Shown in pieces: positions 1 to 8,817 of a stretch of DNA of 64,000 bases (position 1 is the first letter of the stretch; every line of letters begins with the position of its first letter). The notes under the pieces were generated by a model, which saw only the letters and a list, made by a program, of their open reading frames with translations, had not been told where the DNA came from and searched no databases. This DNA comes from Altibacter sp. GTDB taxonomy: Bacteria > Bacteroidota > Bacteroidia > Flavobacteriales > Flavobacteriaceae. Location of the stretch: the NCBI GenBank assembly GCA_002696485.1, contig NZTP01000039.1, positions 1 to 64,000 of the forward strand, read 5' to 3'. Both the position numbers and the translations under genes were made by a program.

Positions 1-2
1 CC

Positions 3-464
3 GAAACCACATTAGAGACACTTATTCCCGATTTTCAGGGCGTGACACGCCATATTGATCGTATCATTTCGGTACAGCCCGAGGTTGTATCACATAATAT
101 GGAAACCGTAAAGCGCTTAACCCGTGAAGTTCGTATACAGGCAAAGTACGAACGTAGTTTGGAAGTGCTTCGCTATCTGAAAGAGCAAGGGATTAAACGC
201 ACCAAGAGCGGGATCATGCTGGGGTTGGGTGAAACCGAGAACGAAGTGATCCAAACCCTGGAAGATTTGCGAAACGTAGGACTTGATATTGTTACTATTG
301 GTCAATATCTTCAACCTTCCAAACGGCACCTTCCGGTGAAAGAATTTATTCACCCGGATCAGTTTGAGAAATATGAAAAAATAGGACTGGACATGGGATT
401 TCGTCACGTAGAAAGCGGAGCTCTGGTGCGCTCTTCCTATAAAGCCCAAAAGCACTTAACGTAG
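3..464 (+). CDS. lipA: Lipoyl synthase, 3' part (5' end outside window)
   Basis: This is the C-terminal part of the radical-SAM enzyme that inserts two sulfur atoms into octanoylated lipoyl domains. The frame is open from the first bases of the window and reads [13 protein letters not shown], a conserved LipA segment, so the gene continues upstream. The radical-SAM and auxiliary cluster cysteine motifs lie outside the window. The visible part has GIMLGLGE and [10 protein letters not shown], and ends with RSSYKA; in this family the serine of that C-terminal motif contacts the auxiliary 4Fe-4S cluster. The stop lies 3 bases before the GAPDH start, so the two genes are probably cotranscribed. 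An internal ATG at 42 is not the true start. Confidence 0.95.
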   Translation, partial: ETTLETLIPDFQGVTRHIDRIISVQPEVVSHNMETVKRLTREVRIQAKYERSLEVLRYLKEQGIKRTKSGIMLGLGETENEVIQTLEDLRNVGLDIVTIGQYLQPSKRHLPVKEFIHPDQFEKYEKIGLDMGFRHVESGALVRSSYKAQKHLT

Positions 465-467
465 TTT

Positions 468-1493
468 ATGCACACGGAGGCCCCTATTCGAATTGGCATT
501 AACGGCTTCGGACGTATTGGTCGTAATTTGTTTCGATTATTACTACACCACCCTACTATTGAGGTCGTGGCCGTAAATGATATTGCCGATGCTAAAACGT
601 TGGGTCATTTGCTAAAATACGACAGCATTCACGGAGTATTACACGAATCCATTGAAACCAGTAAAGACACGATCACGGTGGCGGGAAAAACAGTTCGGTT
701 TTCTTCGGAAAAAGATGTGTCGGCATTGAACTGGCAAGGAATTGATATTGTTGTTGAATGCACCGGAAAGTTTCGGTTTCGGGAACAGCTTCAGAAGCAT
801 TTGGATAACGGAGCCAAAAAAGTGATCCTATCGGTTCCCCCTTCCGAAGATGATATTAAAACAGTAGTACTGGGTGTGAATGAAGGAATCTTAAACGATG
901 AGGACACTATAATTTCCAACGCTTCTTGTACCACCAATAATGCGGCCCCAATGCTCCAGGTTGTCGATAAATTATGCGGTATAGAACAAGCCTACATTAC
1001 TACCATACACTCCTACACTACCGACCAAAGTTTGCATGACCAACCGCATAGAGATTTACGAAGAGCACGTGCCGCAGGACAGTCGATCGTTCCTACCACA
1101 ACGGGTGCTGCCAAGGCATTGACAAAGATCTTTCCGGAGCTGGCTTCAGTGATTGGCGGCTGTGGTATTAGGGTTCCTGTCCCAAACGGATCGTTGACGG
1201 ACATTACGTTGAACGTTCGAAGAGAAGTTACCATTAAAGAAGTGAACGAAGCGTTTAAGCAAGCTTCAGAAAAAGAATTGAAAGGGATCCTTCAATACAC
1301 GGAAGACCCTATCGTTTCTATTGATATTGTAGGGAATACCCATTCCTGTATTTTTGATGCACAAATGACCTCGGTCATTGGTAAGATGGTCAAAATAATA
1401 GGTTGGTACGATAATGAAATTGGTTATTCCTCTCGAATTGTCGATTTAATCCTACAATTTTCCTCAAAAAAGACCTCATTATCGAGGAAATGA
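468..1493 (+). CDS. gap: Type I glyceraldehyde-3-phosphate dehydrogenase
   Basis: Converts glyceraldehyde 3-phosphate, phosphate and NAD(P)+ to 1,3-bisphosphoglycerate in cytosolic glycolysis. The 341-residue product has the Rossmann motif INGFGRIGRN at residues 11-20, an Asp in VND (residue 38) that usually favours NAD, the catalytic SCTTNN with Cys154, and the C-terminal WYDNEIGYS signature. Length is normal for the family. The ATG follows the lipA stop by 3 bases. Flavobacteria often carry more than one GAPDH, so whether this is the main glycolytic copy or a gluconeogenic paralogue cannot be decided here. Confidence 0.95.
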   Translation: MHTEAPIRIGINGFGRIGRNLFRLLLHHPTIEVVAVNDIADAKTLGHLLKYDSIHGVLHESIETSKDTITVAGKTVRFSSEKDVSALNWQGIDIVVECTGKFRFREQLQKHLDNGAKKVILSVPPSEDDIKTVVLGVNEGILNDEDTIISNASCTTNNAAPMLQVVDKLCGIEQAYITTIHSYTTDQSLHDQPHRDLRRARAAGQSIVPTTTGAAKALTKIFPELASVIGGCGIRVPVPNGSLTDITLNVRREVTIKEVNEAFKQASEKELKGILQYTEDPIVSIDIVGNTHSCIFDAQMTSVIGKMVKIIGWYDNEIGYSSRIVDLILQFSSKKTSLSRK

Positions 1494-1494
1494 C

Positions 1495-1502
1495 TATATT
1501 TA
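1495..1502 (+). promoter_or_regulatory. Candidate -7 box (TATATTTA) for the hybrid kinase
   Basis: TATATTTA matches the Bacteroidota TAnnTTTG -7 element except for the last base and lies 21 bases before the ATG at 1524. No convincing TTG -33 element is seen at the usual spacing. Confidence 0.3.
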
Positions 1503-1523
1503 TCGCCGAAGTACATAAGATAA

Positions 1524-3779
1524 ATGAAGAGTATCTCTCTAACATACAAGATATTACTCCCCGCCTTCTGCTGTCTTATGCTCTCTTTTGGTGCTTTGGC
1601 ACAAGAGACGGCATTAGATACTATTGGCACAGTTAAGAAGTTTCAAAAAGAAGCTAAGACAGCCGTGCAAGCACAGGATTTCGAGACAGCCATGATTCGG
1701 CTTAACAAAGCCAATAAATTAGTAAGTACATCCACCGACCTGTTATTACGGATTGATGTATTATTAAGTATTGCAGAGCTGAACTATTACCTTCAGAACT
1801 ATTCAAAAGCAGCTTCAGAAACAAACAATGCCATCATCCTGCTCAATAAGATCAACGATCAGGAAAAGTTGGCGAAAGCATATAGCTTATATGGGTTTAT
1901 TCTAACCCGTACGGGCGATTTTACCAATTCTGAAAAATTTCTAAGAGAAGCCGATAAGATCATCACTCAGTTAGGCGATGAAAAAAAACAGGCCGACGTC
2001 GTCTTAGGCTTTGGAATATTAGAATTAAAAAAGAAGAACTTTAAAACAGCTATCAACTATTTTGATGCTGCCATACCGCTATTTCAAACCTATAATCTTA
2101 ACTATCAAGAAGCATTTACGCACCTAAATAAAGCCGAAGCCTTGCTTAGCTTATCCCCTGAGGAGGTAAGCTACAATCCTTTAAAACAGGCTGAAGCCTC
2201 ACTTCAGAAATCGATAGCGATCAGCGAAGCTAACACCTACGCTAAATTAAAGATAGACAGCTATAAGATCGCTTCTTATATTGCCATTCGCCGTAATAAT
2301 AACAGTATGGCACAGGAGTACTTGGACTTATACGAAAGAAAAAGTGATTCGCTATATCAACTGTATCTTAGTGCGATCTCGAAAGGAGTAGATGCCGAAA
2401 CCGATGTTGGAAATTTGGAAGAGATCATCGTGACACAACAAAATGACCTTGACAAAAAGCAAAAGTCGATCAATTTTGGTAAGATGACCACAGGTTTGAG
2501 TATCGCGTTGATCGTGATCCTGTCGTTGCTTACACTGTCACTTTATAAAAACAACAATTTACGAGCCAAAGCAAACGAGTTGCTGCAAGACAAGAATAAC
2601 GAGTTACTCTTGGCAAAAGAGAAAGCCGAAAAAGCTTCTTTGGCGAAAGCACAATTCCTCTCTACCATTACACACGAATTGCGTACACCATTATATGCCG
2701 TAACTGGTCTCACACACTTATTACTGGAGGAAGACCCCAAACCTCATCAAAAAGAACATCTAAACTCATTGAAATTCTCCGGAGAATATCTCTTATCGCT
2801 CATCAACAACATTCTAGACCTCAACAAACTGGAAGCCAACAAGGTAGAAATAGAGAAGACCACTTTCTCCTTGAAGAAGCGCATCAATGATGTATTGGTT
2901 GCCTTAAAAAAATCGGCAGACGACCGTAAGAACAACTTACACCTTGAATTTGACGAATCCATCCCCGATAAGCTCGTGGGTGATCCCTTGAAGTTATCCC
3001 AGGTATTGATCAACTTAATTGGCAACTCGGTTAAGTTCACTCAAAATGGCGATGTGACCGTTCGAGTGCAAAAGCAGGAACAAACGGATAAAAAGGTAAT
3101 GCTTCATTTCGAGATCGAGGATAACGGTGTGGGTATTTCTAAGAAGAAGCAAAAAAGTATTTTCGAAACTTTCTCTCAAGCTTCCTTACAGATCAACCGA
3201 AAATTTGGCGGTACCGGCTTAGGGCTTTCCATTGTTAAGAATCTCTTGGAACTCATGGGCAGTAAGATTCAGCTCGACAGTCAGTTGGGCAAAGGATCCA
3301 AATTTTGGTTCAATATCAAGTTCGATATTTCCGAAGAGGTACAAGTAGACACAAACCCCAAGAACATTATTTACGATGTAGATTACGTAGCTCTAGAGAA
3401 TAGAAAGGTATTGGTGGTCGAGGATAATAAGATCAACCAAATGATCACGAAGAAGATCCTTGAAAAAAACAAAATGCAGTGCATGGTGGCAGACAATGGT
3501 ATGGACGCCATCGATCTCGTAAAAACACATGATTTCGATGTGATCCTCATGGACATCCACATGCCGGGAATAAGTGGTATCGAGGCGACCCAAAAGATCC
3601 GTGATTTTAACAAACATTTGCCGATCATCGCCCTTACTGCGGTTACCATTGACGAGAATCTGGACGAATTCTACCGCGCCGGATTTAATGAGATCATTCC
3701 TAAACCCTTCAAGACTGAAGAATTCTTCGAAAAGATTTACCGTACCTTGGAAGGACGCAAGTTTCCGGTGAATACTTAA
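1524..3779 (+). CDS. TPR-containing hybrid sensor histidine kinase/response regulator
   Basis: A 751-residue two-component protein. In order: a signal peptide (about 1-26), TPR-like helical repeats in the periplasm (about 30-310), one membrane span (about 322-341), a coiled-coil linker, a HisKA domain with the H-box THELRTPL (His384), an HATPase_c domain with N, G1 and G2 boxes (about 490-600, DNGVGISKKK and GTGLGLSI), and a C-terminal receiver domain with phospho-acceptor Asp677 in LMDIHMPG. There is no DNA-binding domain, so output must pass to a separate protein or remain internal. The ligand is unknown. Its stop codon overlaps that of the convergent lpxK gene in a shared TTAA. Confidence 0.93.
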   Translation: MKSISLTYKILLPAFCCLMLSFGALAQETALDTIGTVKKFQKEAKTAVQAQDFETAMIRLNKANKLVSTSTDLLLRIDVLLSIAELNYYLQNYSKAASETNNAIILLNKINDQEKLAKAYSLYGFILTRTGDFTNSEKFLREADKIITQLGDEKKQADVVLGFGILELKKKNFKTAINYFDAAIPLFQTYNLNYQEAFTHLNKAEALLSLSPEEVSYNPLKQAEASLQKSIAISEANTYAKLKIDSYKIASYIAIRRNNNSMAQEYLDLYERKSDSLYQLYLSAISKGVDAETDVGNLEEIIVTQQNDLDKKQKSINFGKMTTGLSIALIVILSLLTLSLYKNNNLRAKANELLQDKNNELLLAKEKAEKASLAKAQFLSTITHELRTPLYAVTGLTHLLLEEDPKPHQKEHLNSLKFSGEYLLSLINNILDLNKLEANKVEIEKTTFSLKKRINDVLVALKKSADDRKNNLHLEFDESIPDKLVGDPLKLSQVLINLIGNSVKFTQNGDVTVRVQKQEQTDKKVMLHFEIEDNGVGISKKKQKSIFETFSQASLQINRKFGGTGLGLSIVKNLLELMGSKIQLDSQLGKGSKFWFNIKFDISEEVQVDTNPKNIIYDVDYVALENRKVLVVEDNKINQMITKKILEKNKMQCMVADNGMDAIDLVKTHDFDVILMDIHMPGISGIEATQKIRDFNKHLPIIALTAVTIDENLDEFYRAGFNEIIPKPFKTEEFFEKIYRTLEGRKFPVNT

Positions 3780-4795
3780 TCGGCTTTTTTTAATGTAAAC
3801 CTAATTTGCTTTCTTATAAACTCCTGGAAAAACGCTTCCTGCTCATTGAGAAAGATGGTTTTGATAGGCAGGTAGTACAATGCAAATTTCTGAAGCTTAG
3901 GCTGTAGCCTCATATAATCCTTTTCTGTTGTAAGAATGATGTCTTTCTTTTGTAATTTTTTTACTTCTGAAGCACTAAAATCGTGATGGTCTGCGAATTT
4001 TTCATGCTTAAAAACATATCCGTTTTTTTTCAGAAAATCCACCAATGGCTGCGGGTTCGCGATACCCGTAACCAAAGTGAAAGGTTTGTCCATAAGGTAT
4101 TCCAATTGTAAGGTTTCGGTCTTCCCGTAGATAAACGAATCGTAACCAATCCGGGTGAAATACAGTTTTTGATGGGGTTTCAATTGCATTCTAAACTGGA
4201 TCTCTTGTTGCTTGGCATAGGAAACTCCTTCAGGACATTTGGTCACTAGGATCATATCGGCCCGTGCCGCGCCTAAGCGGGATTCACGAAGGTTTCCGGC
4301 AGGTAATAGATAATCATCCAGATACAAGTTCGAGAAAGAGGTGAGCAGTATTGATGTGGAGGGCTGTACTTTTCTATGCTGAAAGGCATCATCCAATAAT
4401 ACAACATCCACTGAAGCTTCCAACTTCTCAACACCTGTACGCCTGTCGGCACATACTGCTACTTTCACATTCGGGTAATTCTGTTTTATTTGAAGCGGCT
4501 CATCGCCAACCTCATCTACAGTGCTATTCGTTGCTACTTCCAGATAACCGGAGGTTTTTCGTTTATATCCTCTACTTAGAACAGCCACAGTATAATCCTC
4601 AAGCAGAAAAGACAACAAGTACTGTATCATAGGTGATTTACCTGTGCCGCCTGTGGATAAGTTTCCAACGCAGATAAGTGGGGTTTTATACGATCTGCTT
4701 TCCCACCATCCACGATCATAAAAATAATTACGCATCCCGGTGATAGCACCGTATACTACCGAGAAGGGAAACAATAAGATACGAAGTCGCTTCAT
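3776..4795 (-). CDS. lpxK: Tetraacyldisaccharide 4'-kinase
   Basis: Phosphorylates the 4' position of the tetraacyl disaccharide precursor of lipid A at the cytoplasmic face of the inner membrane. The 339-residue protein has an N-terminal hydrophobic segment (about 5-25), the P-loop GNLSTGGTGKSPM (about 43-55), VLLDDAFQHR and ILTTEKDYMRL, all typical of LpxK. The start at 4795 gives the usual N-terminus. It is convergent with the hybrid kinase gene and shares 4 bases with it, leaving no room for an intrinsic terminator between them. Confidence 0.95.
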   Translation of the reverse strand: MKRLRILLFPFSVVYGAITGMRNYFYDRGWWESRSYKTPLICVGNLSTGGTGKSPMIQYLLSFLLEDYTVAVLSRGYKRKTSGYLEVATNSTVDEVGDEPLQIKQNYPNVKVAVCADRRTGVEKLEASVDVVLLDDAFQHRKVQPSTSILLTSFSNLYLDDYLLPAGNLRESRLGAARADMILVTKCPEGVSYAKQQEIQFRMQLKPHQKLYFTRIGYDSFIYGKTETLQLEYLMDKPFTLVTGIANPQPLVDFLKKNGYVFKHEKFADHHDFSASEVKKLQKKDIILTTEKDYMRLQPKLQKFALYYLPIKTIFLNEQEAFFQEFIRKQIRFTLKKAD

Positions 4796-4892
4796 GCAAC
4801 GAAAATACTAATTCCCTTTTAAAGGAACGTTCCCATTCTTACATTTCGAATTTGCGTTACAGAAATGTTTTCCGGTGGCCGGAAGATTCTGT

Positions 4893-4900
4893 TATCTTTA
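4893..4900 (+). promoter_or_regulatory. Candidate -7 box (TATCTTTA) for nif3
   Basis: TATCTTTA is one mismatch from TAnnTTTG and sits 17 bases before the ATG at 4918. This position supports 4918 as the start rather than the TTG at 4852, which would lie upstream of the promoter. Confidence 0.4.
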
Positions 4901-4917
4901 CGCTAAATTATCACAGT

Positions 4918-6012
4918 ATGAAGATAAAGGAAGTTATATCGATCTTGGAATCATGGGCGCCGAGAAGCTATGCAGAAGATTTTGACAACACCGGATTATT
5001 AGTAGGGGATGAAAATACTTCAGTAACGGGTGTTTTGGTCACCTTAGATACTTTGGAAGCAGTAGTTGATGAAGCGATATCAACCGATTGTAATCTAATT
5101 GTAAGTTTCCACCCCATTATTTTTTCAGGATTAAAAAAAATAACCGGGGCTACCTATGTTGAACGGGTAGTGCAAAAAGCCATCAAGCACGATATTGCCA
5201 TTTACGCCATTCACACGGCCTTGGATAATGCTTGGGAAGGGGTGAATGCAAAAATATGTGCGCAGTTGGGCTTAACCAATAGAATGGTGCTGATCCCGCA
5301 GTCGGGAACCATAAAAAAACTACGTACCTTCGTTCCGCTATCAGCTGCAGATAAGGTTCGCAGCGCGCTGTTTACTGCAGGAGCAGGTGCCATTGGCAAC
5401 TATGAGCATTGCAGCTTCAATGTTGCCGGAAAAGGCAGCTTTAAAGGAAATGAAGCATCAAATCCCACACTTGGCACAAAGGGTGAGCTGCATTTCGAAG
5501 AAGAGATACAAATAGGGGTCACGTTTCAAAAACATCTAGAATCCAATGTACTTCAAGCCCTGAAAGCAGTGCATCCGTATGAAGAAGTAGCCTATGAGAT
5601 CACTACACTAGAAAATACCAATCAGCATATTGGCATGGGTATGGTAGGTGAATTGGAGCAGGGTCTTTCAGAAAAGGATTTCCTAAATCACCTGAAGTCA
5701 AAGATGAAAACCGAAGGGATCCGTCATTCGGCTTTTTTGGGTCACACCATACACAAAGTGGCTGTTTTAGGTGGAAGTGGTAGTTTTGCGATAGATGCCG
5801 CCAAACGCCTTGGAGCAGATGCATTTGTGAGTGCAGATTTTAAATACCACGATTTTTTTAAAGCTGAAGGTGCCATCCTGCTTGCCGATATTGGGCATTA
5901 TGAAAGTGAACAGTTCACAAAAGAGCTTTTAGTTTCTTTCCTTAACAAAAAAATTAGTAATTTTGCAATCGTTTTATCTAAAATAAACACCAATCCTATT
6001 AGCTATTACTAG
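4918..6012 (+). CDS. Nif3-like dinuclear metal centre protein (DUF34/YbgI family)
   Basis: A 364-residue member of the NIF3/DUF34 family, sometimes labelled GTP cyclohydrolase 1 type 2 homologue; the true reaction is unsettled. The N-terminus MKIKEVISILESWAP, the DNTGLLVG segment, SFHPIIFSG (metal-ligand histidine) and a C-terminal block with ADIGHYESE are family hallmarks. The middle (about 125-230) is the PII-like insert found in the longer homologues. I chose ATG 4918 rather than the upstream TTG at 4852 because homology begins there and a -7 box lies just upstream. It is followed after 3 bases by a coiled-coil gene, a common Bacteroidota pairing. Confidence 0.9.
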   Translation: MKIKEVISILESWAPRSYAEDFDNTGLLVGDENTSVTGVLVTLDTLEAVVDEAISTDCNLIVSFHPIIFSGLKKITGATYVERVVQKAIKHDIAIYAIHTALDNAWEGVNAKICAQLGLTNRMVLIPQSGTIKKLRTFVPLSAADKVRSALFTAGAGAIGNYEHCSFNVAGKGSFKGNEASNPTLGTKGELHFEEEIQIGVTFQKHLESNVLQALKAVHPYEEVAYEITTLENTNQHIGMGMVGELEQGLSEKDFLNHLKSKMKTEGIRHSAFLGHTIHKVAVLGGSGSFAIDAAKRLGADAFVSADFKYHDFFKAEGAILLADIGHYESEQFTKELLVSFLNKKISNFAIVLSKINTNPISYY

Positions 6013-6015
6013 AAT

Positions 6016-6798
6016 ATGGCAGCAAAAACAGAAAGTACTGTAGAAGAGAAGTTAAGAGCATTATTCGATTTGCAATTAATCGATTCTCGTATCGATGAAA
6101 TCCGCAATGTTAGAGGGGAACTTCCCTTGGAAGTAGAAGACCTGGAAGATGAGGTTGCCGGAATGAATACGCGTCTTGAAAAATTGAAGTCGGATCTCGA
6201 TGTCATCGACGAAGAGATCAAAGGAAAGAAAAACCTTATCGAGGAGGCAAAGAGCCTAATTAAAAAATATACCGGACAACAGGACAACGTTCGCAACAAC
6301 CGCGAATACAATTCTTTGAGCAAAGAGATCGAGTTTCAGGAACTGGAGATCCAATTGGCCGAAAAGCACATTAAAGAATTTAAGGCACAGATCGAGCAGA
6401 AGAAAGAGGTTATTGACGAGACTAAAGCTCGTTTAAAGGAACGTCAAGAGCACCTAAAGCATAAACAAGGTGAATTGGACGAAATTCTTTCAGAAACAGA
6501 AAAAGAAGAACAAGCCCTCATTAAAAAATCTGAAGATTACGAGAAGCAGATCGAAGAGCGCTTGATAAAAGCGTACAAGCGCATTCGTTCCAACGTTAAG
6601 AATGGCTTGGCTATTGTTCCCGTCGAGCGTGGCGCTTCGGGTGGTTCTTTCTTTACCATTCCTCCACAAGTACAAATGGAAATCGCATCGCGTAAAAAGA
6701 TCATTACAGACGAACACAGCGGTCGTATTTTGGTAGATCCTGAGTTGGCCAACGAAGAGCGTGAGAAGATGGAGAAATTATTTGCGAAAGTAAAATAA
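6016..6798 (+). CDS. Coiled-coil protein of the C4 zinc-ribbon family, without the zinc cysteines
   Basis: A 260-residue protein of the COG1579 type: a long N-terminal coiled coil (about 10-190) and a short C-terminal domain that in relatives is a four-cysteine zinc ribbon. Here the ribbon scaffold is plainly recognisable (GGSFFTIPPQVQ, RKKII, GRILVDPEL), but the four ligand positions read Ser208, Ser211, Asp232 and Ser235, and the whole protein contains no cysteine. Metal binding of the usual kind is therefore unlikely. Relatives are annotated as putative nucleic-acid-binding proteins; no function is established. It is probably cotranscribed with nif3 and ends before a strong terminator. Confidence 0.85.
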   Translation: MAAKTESTVEEKLRALFDLQLIDSRIDEIRNVRGELPLEVEDLEDEVAGMNTRLEKLKSDLDVIDEEIKGKKNLIEEAKSLIKKYTGQQDNVRNNREYNSLSKEIEFQELEIQLAEKHIKEFKAQIEQKKEVIDETKARLKERQEHLKHKQGELDEILSETEKEEQALIKKSEDYEKQIEERLIKAYKRIRSNVKNGLAIVPVERGASGGSFFTIPPQVQMEIASRKKIITDEHSGRILVDPELANEEREKMEKLFAKVK

Positions 6799-6820
6799 TA
6801 CGCTTTTGAATATTATAACA

Positions 6821-6850
6821 AAGCCTTCACACTACGTGAAGGCTTTTTTT
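6821..6850 (+). terminator. Intrinsic terminator of the nif3 operon
   Basis: Ten-base-pair perfect stem (6821-6830 with 6836-6845), loop ACTAC, followed by a T-run to 6850. Confidence 0.9.
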
Positions 6851-6906
6851 ATTACTTTGAAAGAAAGGAACAGTACATATCCCCGACTCTATTAAAAAAA
6901 AAGAAT

Positions 6907-7590
6907 ATGAAAAAGAACATTCTCGCACTTACAGCAACACTTCTTATCGCTTTTGCCGGCTCATGTAAGCCTTCTAATGAAACAAACAAAGAAGCCGAAG
7001 CGAAAGCACAACAACAGATCATTCCCACAGAGGTCCCTGCTCAAGATGGTTTAAAACGGGCCTATTTTGCCAGCGGATGTTTTTGGTGCGTGGAGGCCAT
7101 TTACGAGAGTGTGAAAGGTGTAAAAGAGTCGATCTCCGGTTACAGCGGCGGTCATACCGAGAATCCTACTTATGAAGAAAGCAACACGGGACGCACCGGA
7201 CATGCCGAAGCTGTAGAGATCATCTACGATCCTCAGGTGGTGTCATTTGAAACGCTGGTGGATGTGTATTTCGGTTCACAAGATGTGACGCAGGTGAACG
7301 GTCAAGGTCCCGATCGAGGTTCTCAATATCGCTCTATTATCTTTTATCAAAACGATACTGAAAAAAGGATCATTGAAGCTAAGATCGCGGCACTCAACAA
7401 GACATTGGGGGATGAAAAAGTAGCCGCTCAGGTGCTGCCTTTCCAAAAATTTTGGGAAGCTGAAGGATACCATCAAAATTACGAGAAACGCAATCCCAAC
7501 AATCCCTACATCCAAAATGTATCAATCCCCAGACTGAAACGTTTTCAGCAAAAGTTTCCGGAACTTTTAAAAGAGGATGCAAAACATTAG
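6907..7590 (+). CDS. msrA: Peptide-methionine (S)-S-oxide reductase, lipoprotein form
   Basis: Reduces the S-epimer of methionine sulfoxide in proteins. The 227-residue product starts with a lipoprotein signal peptide whose lipobox ends AGSC (Cys20), so the enzyme is probably anchored in the periplasm or outer membrane rather than cytosolic. The catalytic motif GCFWC follows (Cys58, Cys61), with GHTENPTYEE and GHAEAVEI further on. A role in repairing oxidised envelope proteins is inferred from the signal. The stop overlaps that of the convergent methyltransferase by 4 bases (TTAG). Confidence 0.93.
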   Translation: MKKNILALTATLLIAFAGSCKPSNETNKEAEAKAQQQIIPTEVPAQDGLKRAYFASGCFWCVEAIYESVKGVKESISGYSGGHTENPTYEESNTGRTGHAEAVEIIYDPQVVSFETLVDVYFGSQDVTQVNGQGPDRGSQYRSIIFYQNDTEKRIIEAKIAALNKTLGDEKVAAQVLPFQKFWEAEGYHQNYEKRNPNNPYIQNVSIPRLKRFQQKFPELLKEDAKH

Positions 7591-8387
7591 TTGTTTTTAG
7601 TCGCATGCACTTCGAAGACCAAGGGATATAATTTGTTTTCCAATTCATACATGCCATCTTTATTTTTTTGAAGCTTCGGAAAGATAGCATACGGCGATGC
7701 GTCGTGTTCGTGCAAGGAATCGATTCGCAACCCTGCACCGGTCAGCGCAGAGACTACCTCTCCTAAAGCGTGGTTCCAACTATATTCCTTACTTAGTATC
7801 GGGGCTTCCATATTGGCGTAGGTGCCTTGATATTCTTCATAGATCACATCCTTTTGATGGTAGCCGTATCGCATTATAGGAGGTGACTGGGTATAATCGA
7901 ACATCCAAGCGATGGGATGAAACTCTATCATATAAAAAACACCTCCCGGTCTTAGCCGCTCGGCAATCATTCGTGCCCAAGGCTGTAAATCGGGCAACCA
8001 CCCAATCACTCCGTAACTTGTAAAAACGACATCGAAAATTTCTGAAACAAACTGTGATGTATCCAATACGTTGCAACACACAAAATTTGCGTTTAACGAT
8101 AGAGATTCATTTAATTGTTGGGCAAATTCGATCGCTTTTTCAGAAATATCCACACCCGTAACTTGCGCACCTCTTCGAGCCCAGCTTAAGGAGTCCTGGC
8201 CAAAATGACATTGCAAATGCAACAGAGAGGCTCCTGAAACATCGCCTAGCGCGGCTACTTCATATTCATTCAATGAACATTTTCCTTTTAAAAATGCCTC
8301 GACATCATAGAATTCGCTGGCAGCATGAACGGCTACTTTTTTATTCCATGTTTCTTTATTTATGTCAAATGCTTTTTGAAAGTTCAT
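7587..8387 (-). CDS. Class I SAM-dependent methyltransferase
   Basis: A 266-residue Rossmann-fold methyltransferase. Motif I reads LHLQCHFGQDSLSWA, followed by VTGVDISEKAIEFA (motif II with the acidic ribose-binding Asp), then DVVFTSYGVIGWL and LRPGGVFYMIEFHP. Homologues are generally annotated only as methyltransferases and the substrate cannot be read from the sequence. It stands alone, divergent from the small membrane protein gene at 8608 and convergent with msrA. Confidence 0.88.
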   Translation of the reverse strand: MNFQKAFDINKETWNKKVAVHAASEFYDVEAFLKGKCSLNEYEVAALGDVSGASLLHLQCHFGQDSLSWARRGAQVTGVDISEKAIEFAQQLNESLSLNANFVCCNVLDTSQFVSEIFDVVFTSYGVIGWLPDLQPWARMIAERLRPGGVFYMIEFHPIAWMFDYTQSPPIMRYGYHQKDVIYEEYQGTYANMEAPILSKEYSWNHALGEVVSALTGAGLRIDSLHEHDASPYAIFPKLQKNKDGMYELENKLYPLVFEVHATKNN

Positions 8388-8546
8388 AGATTATAAATGT
8401 AGGTAAAATTAGAAAAGTGAAAGATTAACACAACAAGGATGTTTTAAAAATACGTGAGTAAGCACTACTGCTTTGTATTCTTGCTAACACAAGAACAAAA
8501 CACATTTCTAACAATTTTAACAGCTTTCGTTAAACAGGGGTTAAAC

Positions 8547-8580
8547 TTGAAGCATTGAAAGACCGAATATTGTAGCTTTA
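8547..8580 (+). promoter_or_regulatory. Promoter with -33 TTG and -7 TAGCTTTA
   Basis: TTG at 8547-8549 and TAGCTTTA at 8573-8580 are separated by 23 bases, within the range reported for the Bacteroidota housekeeping promoter; a second TTG at 8554 gives a spacing of 16. The ATG follows 27 bases downstream. The rest of the 8388-8607 gap shows no gene. Confidence 0.5.
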
Positions 8581-8607
8581 GTACACTAATCTAAAACACC
8601 AATAATT

Positions 8608-8766
8608 ATGAGAGATTTAATTTGGTTAATCGTAGTGATACTTCTAGTAGGATGGCTGGTAGGTTATTTTGGCTTCGGAGACGCAGTTGGAAGCCTTATT
8701 CACATTCTGCTCGTACTTGCCATCATCGGTATCTTATACCGTTTGGCAACCGGACGCAGACCGTAA
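8608..8766 (+). CDS. Small membrane protein, lmo0937 family
   Basis: A 52-residue protein made almost entirely of two hydrophobic segments (about 4-20 and 29-46) separated by a glycine-rich turn with GYFGFGDAVG, and ending in a basic tail (GRRP). The pattern and length match the lmo0937/DUF5670 family of small membrane proteins, often linked in other bacteria with stress conditions; no function is proven. It has its own promoter and is followed by a long hairpin. Confidence 0.85.
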   Translation: MRDLIWLIVVILLVGWLVGYFGFGDAVGSLIHILLVLAIIGILYRLATGRRP

Positions 8767-8787
8767 CCTTGTAACAATTTAAAGCTA

Positions 8788-8817
8788 TAAGCCCTTTTAA
8801 TGATTTAAAAGGGCTTA
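8788..8817. terminator. Long hairpin between convergent genes
   Basis: Thirteen-base-pair perfect stem (8788-8800 with 8805-8817), loop TGAT. It separates the 52-codon gene from the convergent acetyltransferase gene and overlaps the latter's stop codon (8815-8817). There is no extended T-run, so termination strength is uncertain. Confidence 0.6.

Noticed and set aside
4852..4917. Upstream TTG extension of the nif3 gene
   Set aside because: A promoter-like TATCTTTA lies inside it, and family homology begins at ATG 4918.
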